Shown here: piece by piece, positions 27,708-38,473 of the stretch
Numbering within the stretch: the stretch's first letter is position 1
Layout: every line of letters starts with the position of its first letter
Assembly: GCA_047722305.1 (NCBI GenBank)
Contig: JBDNYM010000004.1
Location: 1-64,000 of the forward strand
Length of the DNA: 64,000 nucleotides
Direction: 5' to 3'
From: JAKVJE01 sp047722305
GTDB lineage: Bacteria > Actinomycetota > Actinomycetes > Actinomycetales > Microbacteriaceae
Translations under genes and position numbers: made by a program
Notes under the pieces: generated by a model
The model's input: the letters and a program-made list of their open reading frames with translations, nothing else
Told to the model about the DNA's origin: nothing
Database searches by the model: none

Positions 27708-28095
27708 CGGCGGCGACGGCCCCGGCGGTGTTCGTCGTAGTGGTGAGGATGCGGACGCGCGCGGCCTGGGCGCGCCGCAGGCACAGCTCGTAGTCGCACA
27801 CGCGGTAGACGACGGGATCGCCGAGCGGGGCGCGGCGCAGCACGTCGACCTCGGCGCCGGGCACGAGCCCGAGGTCGGCCAGGCGGCGCTCCAGTGCCGG
27901 CTGCTCAGGCACCTCGACGACGTCGATGCGGGCGTGGGCCCCGACGGCCAGGTCGCAGAGGCAGGCGCCGCGGCGGCTGCCCGGCTCGGCGTCGGTGCCG
28001 GCACTGGCGCGGTCGGATTCGGGGACGGAAGCGCCGCCCCAGCCCCCGTGGGGAGTCTGGTCGTCGATCTCGCAGCCGCATGCCGTGCGCTTCAT
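27697..28095 (-). CDS. feoA: FeoA-like SH3 domain protein
   Basis: The protein has 132 residues. The C-terminal 75 residues form the FeoA SH3-like domain (LERRLADLGLVPGAEVDVLR, then APLGDPVVYRVCDYELCLRR), which is needed for FeoB function. The N-terminal extension of about 55 residues contains four Cys (CGC, CLC) and could bind metal, an unusual addition to FeoA. It lies 89 bp from an IdeR/DtxR-type box and is followed by feoB with an 11-base overlap. Confidence 0.9.
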   Translation of the reverse strand: MKRTACGCEIDDQTPHGGWGGASVPESDRASAGTDAEPGSRRGACLCDLAVGAHARIDVVEVPEQPALERRLADLGLVPGAEVDVLRRAPLGDPVVYRVCDYELCLRRAQAARVRILTTTTNTAGAVAADAA

Positions 28096-28183
28096 GGCAT
28101 CTCCTTCAATGGACCCCGGTGGCGGGGTTCGGGCGGGGTCCCGTCCCGGCCACGGTGGTCGAGATCAAAACCCTATCACTGAC

Positions 28184-28202
28184 TTAGGTAAGCCTAACCT
28201 CG
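28184..28202. promoter_or_regulatory. IdeR/DtxR-type iron box
   Basis: TTAGGTAAGCCTAACCTCG matches the IdeR/DtxR consensus TTAGGTTAGGCTAACCTAA at 15 of 19 positions and keeps the AGGT/ACCT arms. It sits between feoA (minus) and lipB (plus), nearer to feoA, and predicts Fe(II)-dependent repression of the feo operon. Confidence 0.85.
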
Positions 28203-28310
28203 GTGCTGGTACTGCGTCCAGTCCCCGGAATCTCGGCGCGTCGGCCTCCGTCGAGGCCTGTTCTGCCGCCTGATTACGCCTTTCCCGACCGCAGGCGTAC
28301 CGTGGAAATC

Positions 28311-28966
28311 ATGCCGACGACGACTGCGATTCTGCCCGAAGTGCTGGGGCTCGATCCTGACCTCGTCGACTACCAGGCCGCCCTCGAATTGCAGGAACGC
28401 ACCGTCGCCGATGTCGTCGCCGGCCGCAGCCCCGGGCGTGTCTTCCTGCTCGAGCATCAGGCCGTCTACACCGCCGGGCAGCAGGCCCGCGACCTCAGCG
28501 AATATCCGCATCCGGTAGACGGCACGCCCGTCATCCACGTCAACCGCGGCGGCAAGGTCACCTGGCACGGTCCCGGTCAGCTCACCTGCTATCCCATCCT
28601 GCCGCTGGCCGACACCACCGGCATCCCCCTTATCAAAGCGATGGAGGCGTGCCTCATCGCCGCCTTCGCCGAAGTGGGGGTGGCCGGCAAGATCGTCCCG
28701 CACCGCGCCGGCGTGTGGCTCGACGCCGAGCCCACCGTCAAGCTCGCCCAGGTCGGCGTGCACGTCTCGCGCGGGGTGAGCATGCACGGGTTCGCCGTCA
28801 ACTGCAGCCTCGACCCCGCCGTGTTCCGCACGTTCGTGCCCTGCGGCATCCGCGACGCCGGCGTCAGCACCCTCAGCGAAGCGACCGGCCGCACTCTCAC
28901 TCCGCGCGCCTTCCTGCCCACCCTGCTTCCCCATCTGAACCGCATGATCGAGAAAGTGACCACGTC

Positions 28967-28970
<4 letters not shown>
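28311..28970 (+). CDS. lipB: Octanoyltransferase LipB
   Basis: Transfers octanoate from acyl carrier protein to lipoyl domains, the first step of lipoate synthesis. The protein has 219 residues. Signatures are [28 protein letters not shown] (about 83-99) and the catalytic Cys in [12 protein letters not shown] (Cys about 181). The ATG at 28311 gives the normal length; the frame is open to 28203 without a ribosome site. The stop overlaps the lipA start by four bases (ATGA). Confidence 0.95.
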
Positions 28971-29968
<998 letters not shown>

Positions 29969-30018
29969 TCGCCGACCGCCCGACCGGCATCCCCGGACGG
30001 TGGCACCATAGGGGCATC

Positions 30019-30855
30019 ATGCGCATCGCCACCTGGAACGTGAACTCCATCCGGGCCCGGGTCGGCCGGGTGACCGACTGGCTGGCGCACTCCGACGTGG
30101 ATGTCCTGGCCATGCAGGAGATCAAGTGCCGGGACGAGCAGTTCCCGGTCGGCCCGTTCGCCGACATCGGCTACGAGGTGCACCTGCACGGCCAAGGGCA
30201 GTGGAACGGCGTCGCCCTGGCCAGCCGCATCCCCGCCGAGGACGTCCAGCGCGACTTCCCGGGGATGCCCGCCTACGACGACCGTCGGGAGGCCCGCGCC
30301 ATCGCCGCCACGTTCGCCGGCGTGCGCGTCTGGAGCCTCTACGTGCCCAACGGCCGCGAGCTCGACCATCCCCACTACCGCTACAAGCTGGAGTGGCTGC
30401 AGGCGCTCGCCGACGACGCTGCCGGCTGGCTGCGGGCCGACCCCGACGCCCGCATCGCGCTGACCGGCGACTGGAACATCGCCCCGCTCGACGCCGACGT
30501 GTGGGATCGGGCGTTCTTCGAGGGCAAGACCCACGTCTCCGCCCCCGAGCGGGCCGCGTTCCGCCGCTTCGGGCAGATCGGCTTCACCGACGTGGTGCGG
30601 CCGCTGGTCCCCGCCGGGTACACCTACTGGGACTACAAGCAGCTGCGCTTCCCCCGCGACGAAGGGATGCGCATCGACTTCGTGCTCGGCTCGCCGGCGC
30701 TCGCCGCCGAAGTCGACGACGCCTTCATCGACAAAACCGCCCGGCGCGGGGAGCGGCCCAGCGACCACGCCCCGGTGGTGGTCGGGCTGGCCGCCGGCGG
30801 CGACCTCGGCGAAGAGCCGGGCGAGCTGGACGACGACCGGCCCATGGTGTTCTGA
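30019..30855 (+). CDS. xthA: Exodeoxyribonuclease III (AP endonuclease)
   Basis: Cuts DNA 5' of abasic sites and trims 3' blocks in base excision repair. The protein has 278 residues of the EEP fold: MRIATWNVNSIR (1-12), MQEIKCRDEQ with the metal-binding Glu, YVPNGRELDHPHYRYKLEWL, the catalytic GDWNIAP, and the final SDHAPVVVG with the catalytic His. The frame is open upstream into lipA, but the ATG at 30019 gives the family N-terminus. Confidence 0.94.
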   Translation: MRIATWNVNSIRARVGRVTDWLAHSDVDVLAMQEIKCRDEQFPVGPFADIGYEVHLHGQGQWNGVALASRIPAEDVQRDFPGMPAYDDRREARAIAATFAGVRVWSLYVPNGRELDHPHYRYKLEWLQALADDAAGWLRADPDARIALTGDWNIAPLDADVWDRAFFEGKTHVSAPERAAFRRFGQIGFTDVVRPLVPAGYTYWDYKQLRFPRDEGMRIDFVLGSPALAAEVDDAFIDKTARRGERPSDHAPVVVGLAAGGDLGEEPGELDDDRPMVF

Positions 30856-30925
30856 GCGTCGCATTCCGGCCTCGTCCGGCGGGCGCCAGGGGTGGGGACG
30901 GCGCCGGCTGGCTACAGTGGAGGGC

Positions 30926-31468
30926 GTGACCGACCGCGAGCGCCTCATCGACTACATCAACCGGTACGCCGTCTTCCACGGGGAGTTCACCCTCGTCAGC
31001 GGCAAGCAGGCCAACTACTACGTTGACCTGCGCCGGGTCAGCCTCGACCACCGGGTGGCCCCGCTCATCGGGCGCGTGATGCTCGACCTGGTCAGAGACA
31101 TCCCCGACGTCACCGCCGTGGGCGGGCTGACCATGGGGGCGGACCCGATCGCGGCGTCCATCCTGCACCAGGGCGCCGCCGCCGGCTACGGCTACGACGC
31201 GTTCGTGGTGCGGAAGGCCCCCAAAGACCATGGGCGCGGCAAGCAGGTCGAAGGCCCCGACCTGCAGGGCAAGCGCGTCATCGTGGTGGAGGACACCTCG
31301 ACCACCGGCGGCTCGCCGCTCAAGGCGGCTGCCGCCGTGGAGCGGGTCGGCGGCATCATCGCAGCCATCGCCGTCGTGGTCGACCGGCACACCGGCGCCA
31401 AGGAAGCGGTGGAGGCCGCCGGCTACGAGTACCGCGCCGCCATCCCGGTGGAGGAGCTCGACATCTAG
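30926..31468 (+). CDS. pyrE: Orotate phosphoribosyltransferase
   Basis: Makes OMP from orotate and PRPP in pyrimidine synthesis. The protein has about 180 residues. SGKQANYYVDLRR (about 24-36), AFVVRKAPKDHGRGKQVEG, and the PRPP-binding VIVVEDTSTTGGSPLKAA (about 114-131) are diagnostic. GTG at 30926 gives the usual VTDRERLI start; an in-frame GTG at 30917 is possible and neither has a well-spaced ribosome site. No other pyrimidine genes are nearby. Confidence 0.93.
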   Translation: MTDRERLIDYINRYAVFHGEFTLVSGKQANYYVDLRRVSLDHRVAPLIGRVMLDLVRDIPDVTAVGGLTMGADPIAASILHQGAAAGYGYDAFVVRKAPKDHGRGKQVEGPDLQGKRVIVVEDTSTTGGSPLKAAAAVERVGGIIAAIAVVVDRHTGAKEAVEAAGYEYRAAIPVEELDI

Positions 31469-31504
31469 CCGGCGGCGCGTCCGCCGGCGGAGAGAAGGAT
31501 CGTC

Positions 31505-32299
31505 ATGAGTGCAGCGTCGCGTTCCCGTCCGGAGATCGCCACCTGGCTGACCGACATGGACGGCGTCCTGGTCAGCGAGGGCCGGGCCATCCCCGGGGCC
31601 GGCGAACTGCTGTCGAGCTGGCGCGAGCAGGGCAAGCGCTTCCTCGTGCTGACCAACAACTCGATGTACACCCCGCGCGACCTCAGCGTGCGGCTGCAGG
31701 GGATGGGCCTGGACGTGGGCGACGAGGAGATCTGGACGTCGGCCCTGGCCACCGCGTCGTTCCTGAGCAACCAGATCCCGAACGGCTCGGCGTTCGTGGT
31801 CGGCGAGGCCGGCCTGACCACCGCCATCCACGAGGCCGGGTTCGTCATGACCGACCGGCACCCCGACTACGTGGTGGTGGGGGAGACCCGCACCTATTCG
31901 TTCGAGGCGATCACAACCGCGATCCGGCTGGTGGCGGCGGGCTCGCGGTTCATCTGCACCAACCCCGACCCGGTGAACCCGTCGCCGGCCGGCCCCATCC
32001 CGGCGGCCGGCGCGATCGCCGCGCTGATCACGAAGGCGACCGGAATCGCGCCCTACGTCGCCGGCAAGCCCAACCCGATGATGTTCCGCAGCGGGATGAC
32101 GAAGATCGGGGCGCATTCCGAGACCACCGGGATGATCGGGGATCGTATGGACACCGACGTCGTCGCCGGCATCGAGGCCGGGCTGCACACCATCCTCGTG
32201 CTCACGGGCATCTCCCGGGCCGAGGATGTCTCCGCCTACCCGTACCGGCCGCACGAGGTGCTCGCTTCGGTGGCGGAGCTGGCCGAGGGCGCGCAGTGA
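31505..32299 (+). CDS. HAD-superfamily phosphatase, NagD-like (IIA)
   Basis: The protein has 264 residues. Motif I is LTDMDGVLVSEG (about 15-26, nucleophile Asp), motif II LTNNS (about 49-53), and motif III/IV GKPNPMMF and IGDRMDTDVVAGIEAG (about 186-223). The type IIA cap places it with NagD and 4-nitrophenylphosphatase-like enzymes; physiological substrate unknown. GAGAGAAGG precedes the ATG. The 3' end overlaps the next gene by four bases (GTGA), so the two form an operon. Confidence 0.88.
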   Translation: MSAASRSRPEIATWLTDMDGVLVSEGRAIPGAGELLSSWREQGKRFLVLTNNSMYTPRDLSVRLQGMGLDVGDEEIWTSALATASFLSNQIPNGSAFVVGEAGLTTAIHEAGFVMTDRHPDYVVVGETRTYSFEAITTAIRLVAAGSRFICTNPDPVNPSPAGPIPAAGAIAALITKATGIAPYVAGKPNPMMFRSGMTKIGAHSETTGMIGDRMDTDVVAGIEAGLHTILVLTGISRAEDVSAYPYRPHEVLASVAELAEGAQ

Positions 32300-33027
32300 C
32301 CGCTGCCCGCGACTCGGGGGGTCCGGCGGCCGCTCCGACTCGGCCCGGAGCGGGGCAAACGGACGCTGCGGGCCAGGTCCCGGACGCCGGGCCGGCCTCC
32401 GATGCGGGTGAGACCCGTGGCGTGGGCCCTTGGCAGGGCCCGTGGCCGCGGGGCGAGAACTACGACCCGCAGCTGCTGCGCGACGGCGACCACCGCAACG
32501 TGGTCGACGAGTACCGCTACTGGCGCATGGAGGCAATCGTCGCCGACCTCGATGCGAGGCGCAGCCCGTTCCACGTGGCCATCGAGAACTGGCAGCACGA
32601 CTTGAACATCGGCTCCATCGTGCGCACCGCCAACGCGTTCGCCGCGGAGGCGGTCCACATCGTGGGGCGGCACCGGTGGAACCGCCGGGGCGCCATGGTG
32701 ACCGACCGCTACCAGCACATCCTGCATCACCCCAGCATCGAGGCGTTCGTGACGTGGGCGCAGGGCGCTGAGCTGCCGATCATCGGCGTTGACAACACCC
32801 CGGGCTGGCACCCCCTGGAGTCGTTCCCGCTGCCGTCGCGCTGCGTGCTGCTGTTCGGCCAGGAGGGGCCGGGACTGACCCCGCGGGCGGCCACGGCGGC
32901 GGACGCGGTGGTCGGCATCCGCCAGTTCGGCTCCACGCGCTCGATCAACGCGGCCGCGGCGGCCGCGATCGCCATGCAGGAGTGGAACAATCAGCATCGA
33001 TATCACCGGCCGCCCAGGCAGAACTGA
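32296..33027 (+). CDS. SPOUT-class RNA methyltransferase (TrmH family)
   Basis: The protein has 243 residues. The knotted SpoU domain contains NIGSIVRTANAFAAEAVHIV (about 97-116), LLFGQEGPGLTP (about 192-203) and STRSINAAAAAAIAMQEW (about 215-232), the three TrmH motifs for SAM and RNA binding. The first 45 residues are low-complexity Ala/Pro/Gly. It would 2'-O-methylate tRNA or rRNA; the exact site cannot be assigned. The GTG start overlaps the upstream HAD gene stop. Confidence 0.9.
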   Translation: MTAARDSGGPAAAPTRPGAGQTDAAGQVPDAGPASDAGETRGVGPWQGPWPRGENYDPQLLRDGDHRNVVDEYRYWRMEAIVADLDARRSPFHVAIENWQHDLNIGSIVRTANAFAAEAVHIVGRHRWNRRGAMVTDRYQHILHHPSIEAFVTWAQGAELPIIGVDNTPGWHPLESFPLPSRCVLLFGQEGPGLTPRAATAADAVVGIRQFGSTRSINAAAAAAIAMQEWNNQHRYHRPPRQN

Positions 33028-33031
33028 CACG

Positions 33032-33080
33032 TTGGCCAGGGGGCGCCGACACCTGGCCAAGAAAATGTGTACTCTATAGA
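33032..33080 (+). promoter_or_regulatory. Palindromic operator and promoter of pckG
   Basis: A perfect 9-bp inverted repeat TTGGCCAGG-N11-CCTGGCCAA (33032-33060) is followed by a -10-like TATAGA at 33075-33080. There is no T-run after the repeat, so it looks more like an operator over the -35 region than a terminator of the upstream methyltransferase gene. The regulator is unknown. Confidence 0.6.
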
Positions 33081-33138
33081 TACTTTTGTTCCGGCGGCGC
33101 AGGTGATCGCTGGGACACCCTCGTGGGAGGTCGCCCGA

Positions 33139-34962
33139 ATGTTGCAAGAGATCACAGCGGTGAAGGACTGGGTGGACAAGCAGGCCGCGCTGCTCAAGCC
33201 GGACCGCATCGAGTGGTGCGACGGCTCCGCCGCCGAGTGGGAGCGCCTTACCTCGCTGCTGGTCGACACCGGCACGCTCACCCGGCTCAACCCGGAACTG
33301 CGGCCCAACAGCTTCCTGGCCCGCACCGACCCGACCGATGTCGCCCGGGTCGAGGACCGCACCTTCATCTGCTCCGCCACCCAGCAGGAGGCGGGACCCA
33401 CCAACAACTGGGAAGCCCCCGACGCCATGCGGGCCACGCTGCGCCAGGTCTTCGACGGGGCGATGCGAGGACGCACCCTGTACGTGGTGCCGTTCTCGAT
33501 GGGTCCCATCGGCGGCCCCATCTCGCAGGTGGGCATCGAGCTCACCGACTCGCCGTACGTGGTGGTCAGCATGCACGTCATGACCCGGGTCGACGACCGG
33601 GCCATCGCCGAGCAGATCCGCGACGGGGCCACCTGGGTGCCCGCCGTGCACTCGGTGGGCTACCCGCTGGTCGATGCGGACGGTGCCCGCCGCCCCGACG
33701 TCCCCTGGCCCTGCAATCAGCTCAAGTACATCGTCCAGTTCCCCGACACGCTCGAGATCTTCTCCTACGGCTCCGGCTACGGCGGCAACGCCATCCTGGG
33801 CAAGAAGTGCTACGCGCTGCGCATCGCCTCGGTGATGGCGCACCGCGACGGCTGGCTGGCCGAGCACATGCTGCTCATCCGCGCCACCGGGCCACGGGGG
33901 CAGCGCGTGCATATCGCGGCCGCGTTCCCGTCCGCCTGCGGCAAGACCAACTTCGCCATGATGCACCCCACCGTGCCCGGGTGGAAGGTCGAGACGCTCG
34001 GCGACGACATCTCGTGGATGCGCCCCGGCCCCGACGGCAGCCTGCGCGCCATCAACCCCGAGAACGGCTTCTTCGGCGTCGCCCCCGGCACCGGCATCGA
34101 GACCAACCCGAACGCGGTCGCGACTGCCGCCAGCAACGCCATCTTCACCAACGTCGGGCTCACCGACGAGGGCGACGTGTGGTGGGAGGGGCTCACCCCC
34201 GAGCCCCCGGAGCACCTGATCGACTGGCGCGGCCGCGACTGGACGCCGGCGTCGGAGACCCCGGCGGCGCATCCCAACTCCCGCTTCACCGTGCACGCCT
34301 CGCAGTGCCCCTGCATCGCCCCCGACTGGGAGGCCCCGGAGGGCGTGCCCGTCGACGCCATCCTGTTCGGCGGCCGCCGCGCCAAGAACATGCCGCTGGT
34401 GGTGGAGGCCCGCACCTGGCGCGACGGCGTCTACCTGGGAGCGACGATGGGCTCCGAGCGCACCGCCGCCGCCGAGGGCACTGTCGGCGAGCTGCGCCGC
34501 GACCCGTTCGCCATGCTGCCGTTCTGCGGCTACAACATGGCCGACTACTGGCAGCACTGGCTGGATATGGGGGCCAAGCTCGGCGACAAGGCGCCCCGCA
34601 TCTACGGCATCAACTGGTTCCGCCGCGGCCCCGACGGGTCGTTCCTGTGGCCCGGGTTCGGCGACAACAGCCGCGTCATCGAGTGGATCGCCAGCCGCCT
34701 GGCGGGCGAGGCCACCGGCGAGGACAGCCCGCTCGGCATCGTCCCCACCGCCGACGAGTTCGACCTCGACGGCACCGACGTGACCCCCGCCGACTGGGCC
34801 GAGCTGTTCCGGATGGACCCGGACGCCTGGGCCGACGAGACCCGCGGCGTCGCCGAGTACCTCACCCAGTTCGGCGACCGGCTGCCCGCCGCGCTCGACC
34901 AGCGCCGCTCGGAGCTGCAGCAGGCTTTCGATGCGGCGGCCCAGGTCGGCGCCGGCGCCTGA
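33139..34962 (+). CDS. pckG: Phosphoenolpyruvate carboxykinase (GTP)
   Basis: Converts oxaloacetate plus GTP to PEP and CO2, the entry to gluconeogenesis; in some fermenters it can run towards oxaloacetate. The protein has 607 residues, the normal GTP-type length. Signatures are [17 protein letters not shown], the kinase-1a motif [13 protein letters not shown] (about 271-283), [11 protein letters not shown], and [14 protein letters not shown]. The ATG at 33139 follows GGGAGG by 8 bases; the in-frame GTG at 33067 lies before the likely -10 box and would be untranscribed. A palindromic operator precedes it. Confidence 0.96.
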   Translation: MLQEITAVKDWVDKQAALLKPDRIEWCDGSAAEWERLTSLLVDTGTLTRLNPELRPNSFLARTDPTDVARVEDRTFICSATQQEAGPTNNWEAPDAMRATLRQVFDGAMRGRTLYVVPFSMGPIGGPISQVGIELTDSPYVVVSMHVMTRVDDRAIAEQIRDGATWVPAVHSVGYPLVDADGARRPDVPWPCNQLKYIVQFPDTLEIFSYGSGYGGNAILGKKCYALRIASVMAHRDGWLAEHMLLIRATGPRGQRVHIAAAFPSACGKTNFAMMHPTVPGWKVETLGDDISWMRPGPDGSLRAINPENGFFGVAPGTGIETNPNAVATAASNAIFTNVGLTDEGDVWWEGLTPEPPEHLIDWRGRDWTPASETPAAHPNSRFTVHASQCPCIAPDWEAPEGVPVDAILFGGRRAKNMPLVVEARTWRDGVYLGATMGSERTAAAEGTVGELRRDPFAMLPFCGYNMADYWQHWLDMGAKLGDKAPRIYGINWFRRGPDGSFLWPGFGDNSRVIEWIASRLAGEATGEDSPLGIVPTADEFDLDGTDVTPADWAELFRMDPDAWADETRGVAEYLTQFGDRLPAALDQRRSELQQAFDAAAQVGAGA

Positions 34963-36321
<1,359 letters not shown>

Positions 36322-36358
36322 CCCGCGCGATGCCTCCGGCGAGCGTGGACGGGCGGGC

Positions 36359-37099
36359 ATGATCGACTTCGCCCGGGTGGCCGCCGAGACCCCGCTGGCT
36401 CGCACCCGCCGGGCGCGGCGCATCGACCGCATCCTCGCCGAGGCGTACCCCGACGCGCACTGCGCCCTCGATTTTCGCACCCCGCTGCAGCTGCTGGAGG
36501 CCACGGTGCTGTCGGCGCAGTGCACCGACGTCCGCGTCAACCAGGTCACCCCGGACCTGTTCGCCGCCTACCCCGATGCGCGGTCGCTGGCGGCGGCGCG
36601 GCAGGAGGACGTGGAGGCCATCATCCGCTCCACCGGCTTCTTCCGTGCCAAGGCCGCACACCTGATCGGCATCGCGCAGGCACTCGTCGAGCGCCACGGC
36701 GGTGAAGTGCCGGCGTCGCTGGACGAGCTCGTCGCCTTGCCCGGGGTGGGGCGCAAGACCGCCAATGTGGTGCTCGGCAACGCCTTCGGCATCCCGGGGC
36801 TGACCGTCGACACCCACTTCGGGCGCCTCGCGCGCCGCCTGGGCTGGACGACGCAGACCGACCCGGTCAAGGTCGAGGCCGAGATCGCCGCGCTGTTCCC
36901 GCCCGCCGACTGGACACTGCTCTCGCACCGCCTCATCTGGCACGGGCGCGCCATCTGCCATTCCCGCCGGCCCGAATGCGAGCGCTGCCCGCTGCGCGAG
37001 CTGTGCCCGTCGGCCGCCACGCGCGGCCTGGTGCCGAGCAGAGCTATCGAGCGACACGGTTCGGGGCAGGGGGCTGTCGGGCGCGGCGCTCAGACATAG
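36359..37099 (+). CDS. nth: Endonuclease III (DNA glycosylase/AP lyase)
   Basis: Removes oxidised pyrimidines. The protein has 246 residues. The helix-hairpin-helix [16 protein letters not shown] carries the catalytic Lys (about 137), [15 protein letters not shown] holds the catalytic Asp (about 155), and the 4Fe-4S motif C-X6-C-X2-C-X5-C appears in [17 protein letters not shown] (about 200-216). The C-terminal 25 residues beyond the cluster are unconserved. The 3' end overlaps the convergent gene by 10 bases. Confidence 0.95.
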   Translation: MIDFARVAAETPLARTRRARRIDRILAEAYPDAHCALDFRTPLQLLEATVLSAQCTDVRVNQVTPDLFAAYPDARSLAAARQEDVEAIIRSTGFFRAKAAHLIGIAQALVERHGGEVPASLDELVALPGVGRKTANVVLGNAFGIPGLTVDTHFGRLARRLGWTTQTDPVKVEAEIAALFPPADWTLLSHRLIWHGRAICHSRRPECERCPLRELCPSAATRGLVPSRAIERHGSGQGAVGRGAQT

Positions 37100-37692
37100 C
37101 GGGCGACGAGTTCCGGGCCGCGATCGAGCAGGGAGGCGGCGTCATCCACCGCCGTCTCCACCCGGAACTCCGCCACCACGGCGCGGTTGCAGGTCGCGGG
37201 CAGGCGCAGCAGCGACAACAGCCGGTGGCTGCCGTCGAGGATGAGCCGGCGCGCCCCCAGCGCCAGCGTCGCGATCACAATCGGGGGGCGCTCCGCCGGC
37301 TCCGGGGCGCTCAGGGCGACGATGTCGCGGTGCACCCGCTGCGGGGAACGGGCCGAGCCCTTCTTCCAGGGGTGGCTCATCGCCTGCTCCAAGGTGAGCA
37401 GCTTCCCGCCCGGTGCCAGCCAGGGCGCTTTGCCCCCGTCGGGGTACACGAACCAGGGCGTCAGCAGGGCCGCGAGCTGCGCCGCGTCCGGCCGGTCGTC
37501 GTGGCGACGGATCGCGGCGGCACGGGTCTTGATCAGCCGCTGCAGCCGGGACCAGTCGAAATCCACCCGGATGCGCTCGGTCCCGGTGGCCGTGAAGTGC
37601 CGATGGAAGACCTCGAAGGGGACGGTCGCGCCGGGCGGGTACCGCAGCAGGTCGGAGTCCGACGGTGACGGCGGCGACGCAGCGGTGGTCAT
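37090..37692 (-). CDS. Hypothetical protein with ParB/sulfiredoxin-like DGSHR motif
   Basis: The protein has 200 residues, and the product is not recognised. In the C-terminal half, [20 protein letters not shown] (about 133-152) resembles the DGxHR core of ParB-like and sulfiredoxin-fold proteins. The first part has basic patches ([19 protein letters not shown]) and a proline-rich start. No signal peptide or membrane helix. The frame extends to 38394 only as a shadow of the amidotransferase gene; the ATG at 37692 leaves a short gap to the divergent gene at 37747. Confidence 0.7.
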   Translation of the reverse strand: MTTAASPPSPSDSDLLRYPPGATVPFEVFHRHFTATGTERIRVDFDWSRLQRLIKTRAAAIRRHDDRPDAAQLAALLTPWFVYPDGGKAPWLAPGGKLLTLEQAMSHPWKKGSARSPQRVHRDIVALSAPEPAERPPIVIATLALGARRLILDGSHRLLSLLRLPATCNRAVVAEFRVETAVDDAASLLDRGPELVARYV

Positions 37693-37746
37693 GCCGCCAG
37701 GGTATCGCCGCCGGGCCGGGCCCCGCCGCGTGACACAATACTGCCC

Positions 37747-38445
37747 ATGCGTCCTGTGCTCATCACCATCCATGAGGAGCCCGAGCAGCCCGGACTCGTG
37801 GCGGAGGCCCTGAGCGCGGCCGGGGTCCCGTTCGAGGTGCGCAACGTGATCGAGCACCCCGAGGCCGTGCCCGACCCGGGGGACGTCTCCCGGCTCGCCG
37901 GCCTGGTGATCCTGGGCGGTCCGATGGCGGCCGACGAGACCGTCCGCTACCCAGGCCTGCAGCGGGAGGCCGACCTGGGGCTGGCGGCCGTCCAGGAGGA
38001 TATTCCGGTACTCGGCGTCTGCCTCGGGCACCAGATCGTCGGCCGCGCGCTGGGCGGGGAGTTCCGGCCGGCATCCGCCCATGAGCTCGGGGTGCTGGAT
38101 GTCGACGTGGTCGGCTCCGACCCGCTGCTGCCCGCCGGCGGGACCATCCCGGCGATGCTGTGGCACCACGACCAGATCGGCCTGCCGCCGGGGGCCACCC
38201 TGCTGGCCCGGAACGGCCGGGTGCCGGTGCAGGCGTTCCGCTGCGGCAGTGCGGTGGGCGTCCAGTTCCACATCGAGCTCGACCGCGCGCTGCTGGACCG
38301 CTGGCTGGCCGCGTCCCCGGTGTCCGCCGAGCTCACCGAGGAGCGCCGGCGCTGGATCCGCACCGACTTCGCCCGCCGCGAGCCGGAGCTGCACGCCTAC
38401 GTCCGTCCCGGCCTGGCGGCCTGGGCGCAGCAGCTGGAGCCGTAG
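37747..38445 (+). CDS. Class I glutamine amidotransferase-like protein
   Basis: The protein has 232 residues. The nucleophile elbow GVCLGHQIVGRALGG (Cys about 98) and the catalytic His-Glu pair in VQFHIELD (about 177-184) match the GMP-synthase-like amidotransferase group, which includes gamma-glutamyl-amine hydrolases. ILGGPMAADE is the oxyanion strand. No partner synthetase domain is fused. The partner or substrate is unknown; its position beside the purine genes may be coincidental. Confidence 0.87.
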   Translation: MRPVLITIHEEPEQPGLVAEALSAAGVPFEVRNVIEHPEAVPDPGDVSRLAGLVILGGPMAADETVRYPGLQREADLGLAAVQEDIPVLGVCLGHQIVGRALGGEFRPASAHELGVLDVDVVGSDPLLPAGGTIPAMLWHHDQIGLPPGATLLARNGRVPVQAFRCGSAVGVQFHIELDRALLDRWLAASPVSAELTEERRRWIRTDFARREPELHAYVRPGLAAWAQQLEP

Positions 38446-38473
38446 CGGGCCGGAGCGGTGGCTCTGGCCCGTC

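Noticed and set aside
33067..33138. Upstream GTG start adding 24 residues to PEP carboxykinase
   Set aside because: It lies before the likely -10 box, has no ribosome site, and makes the protein longer than the family.
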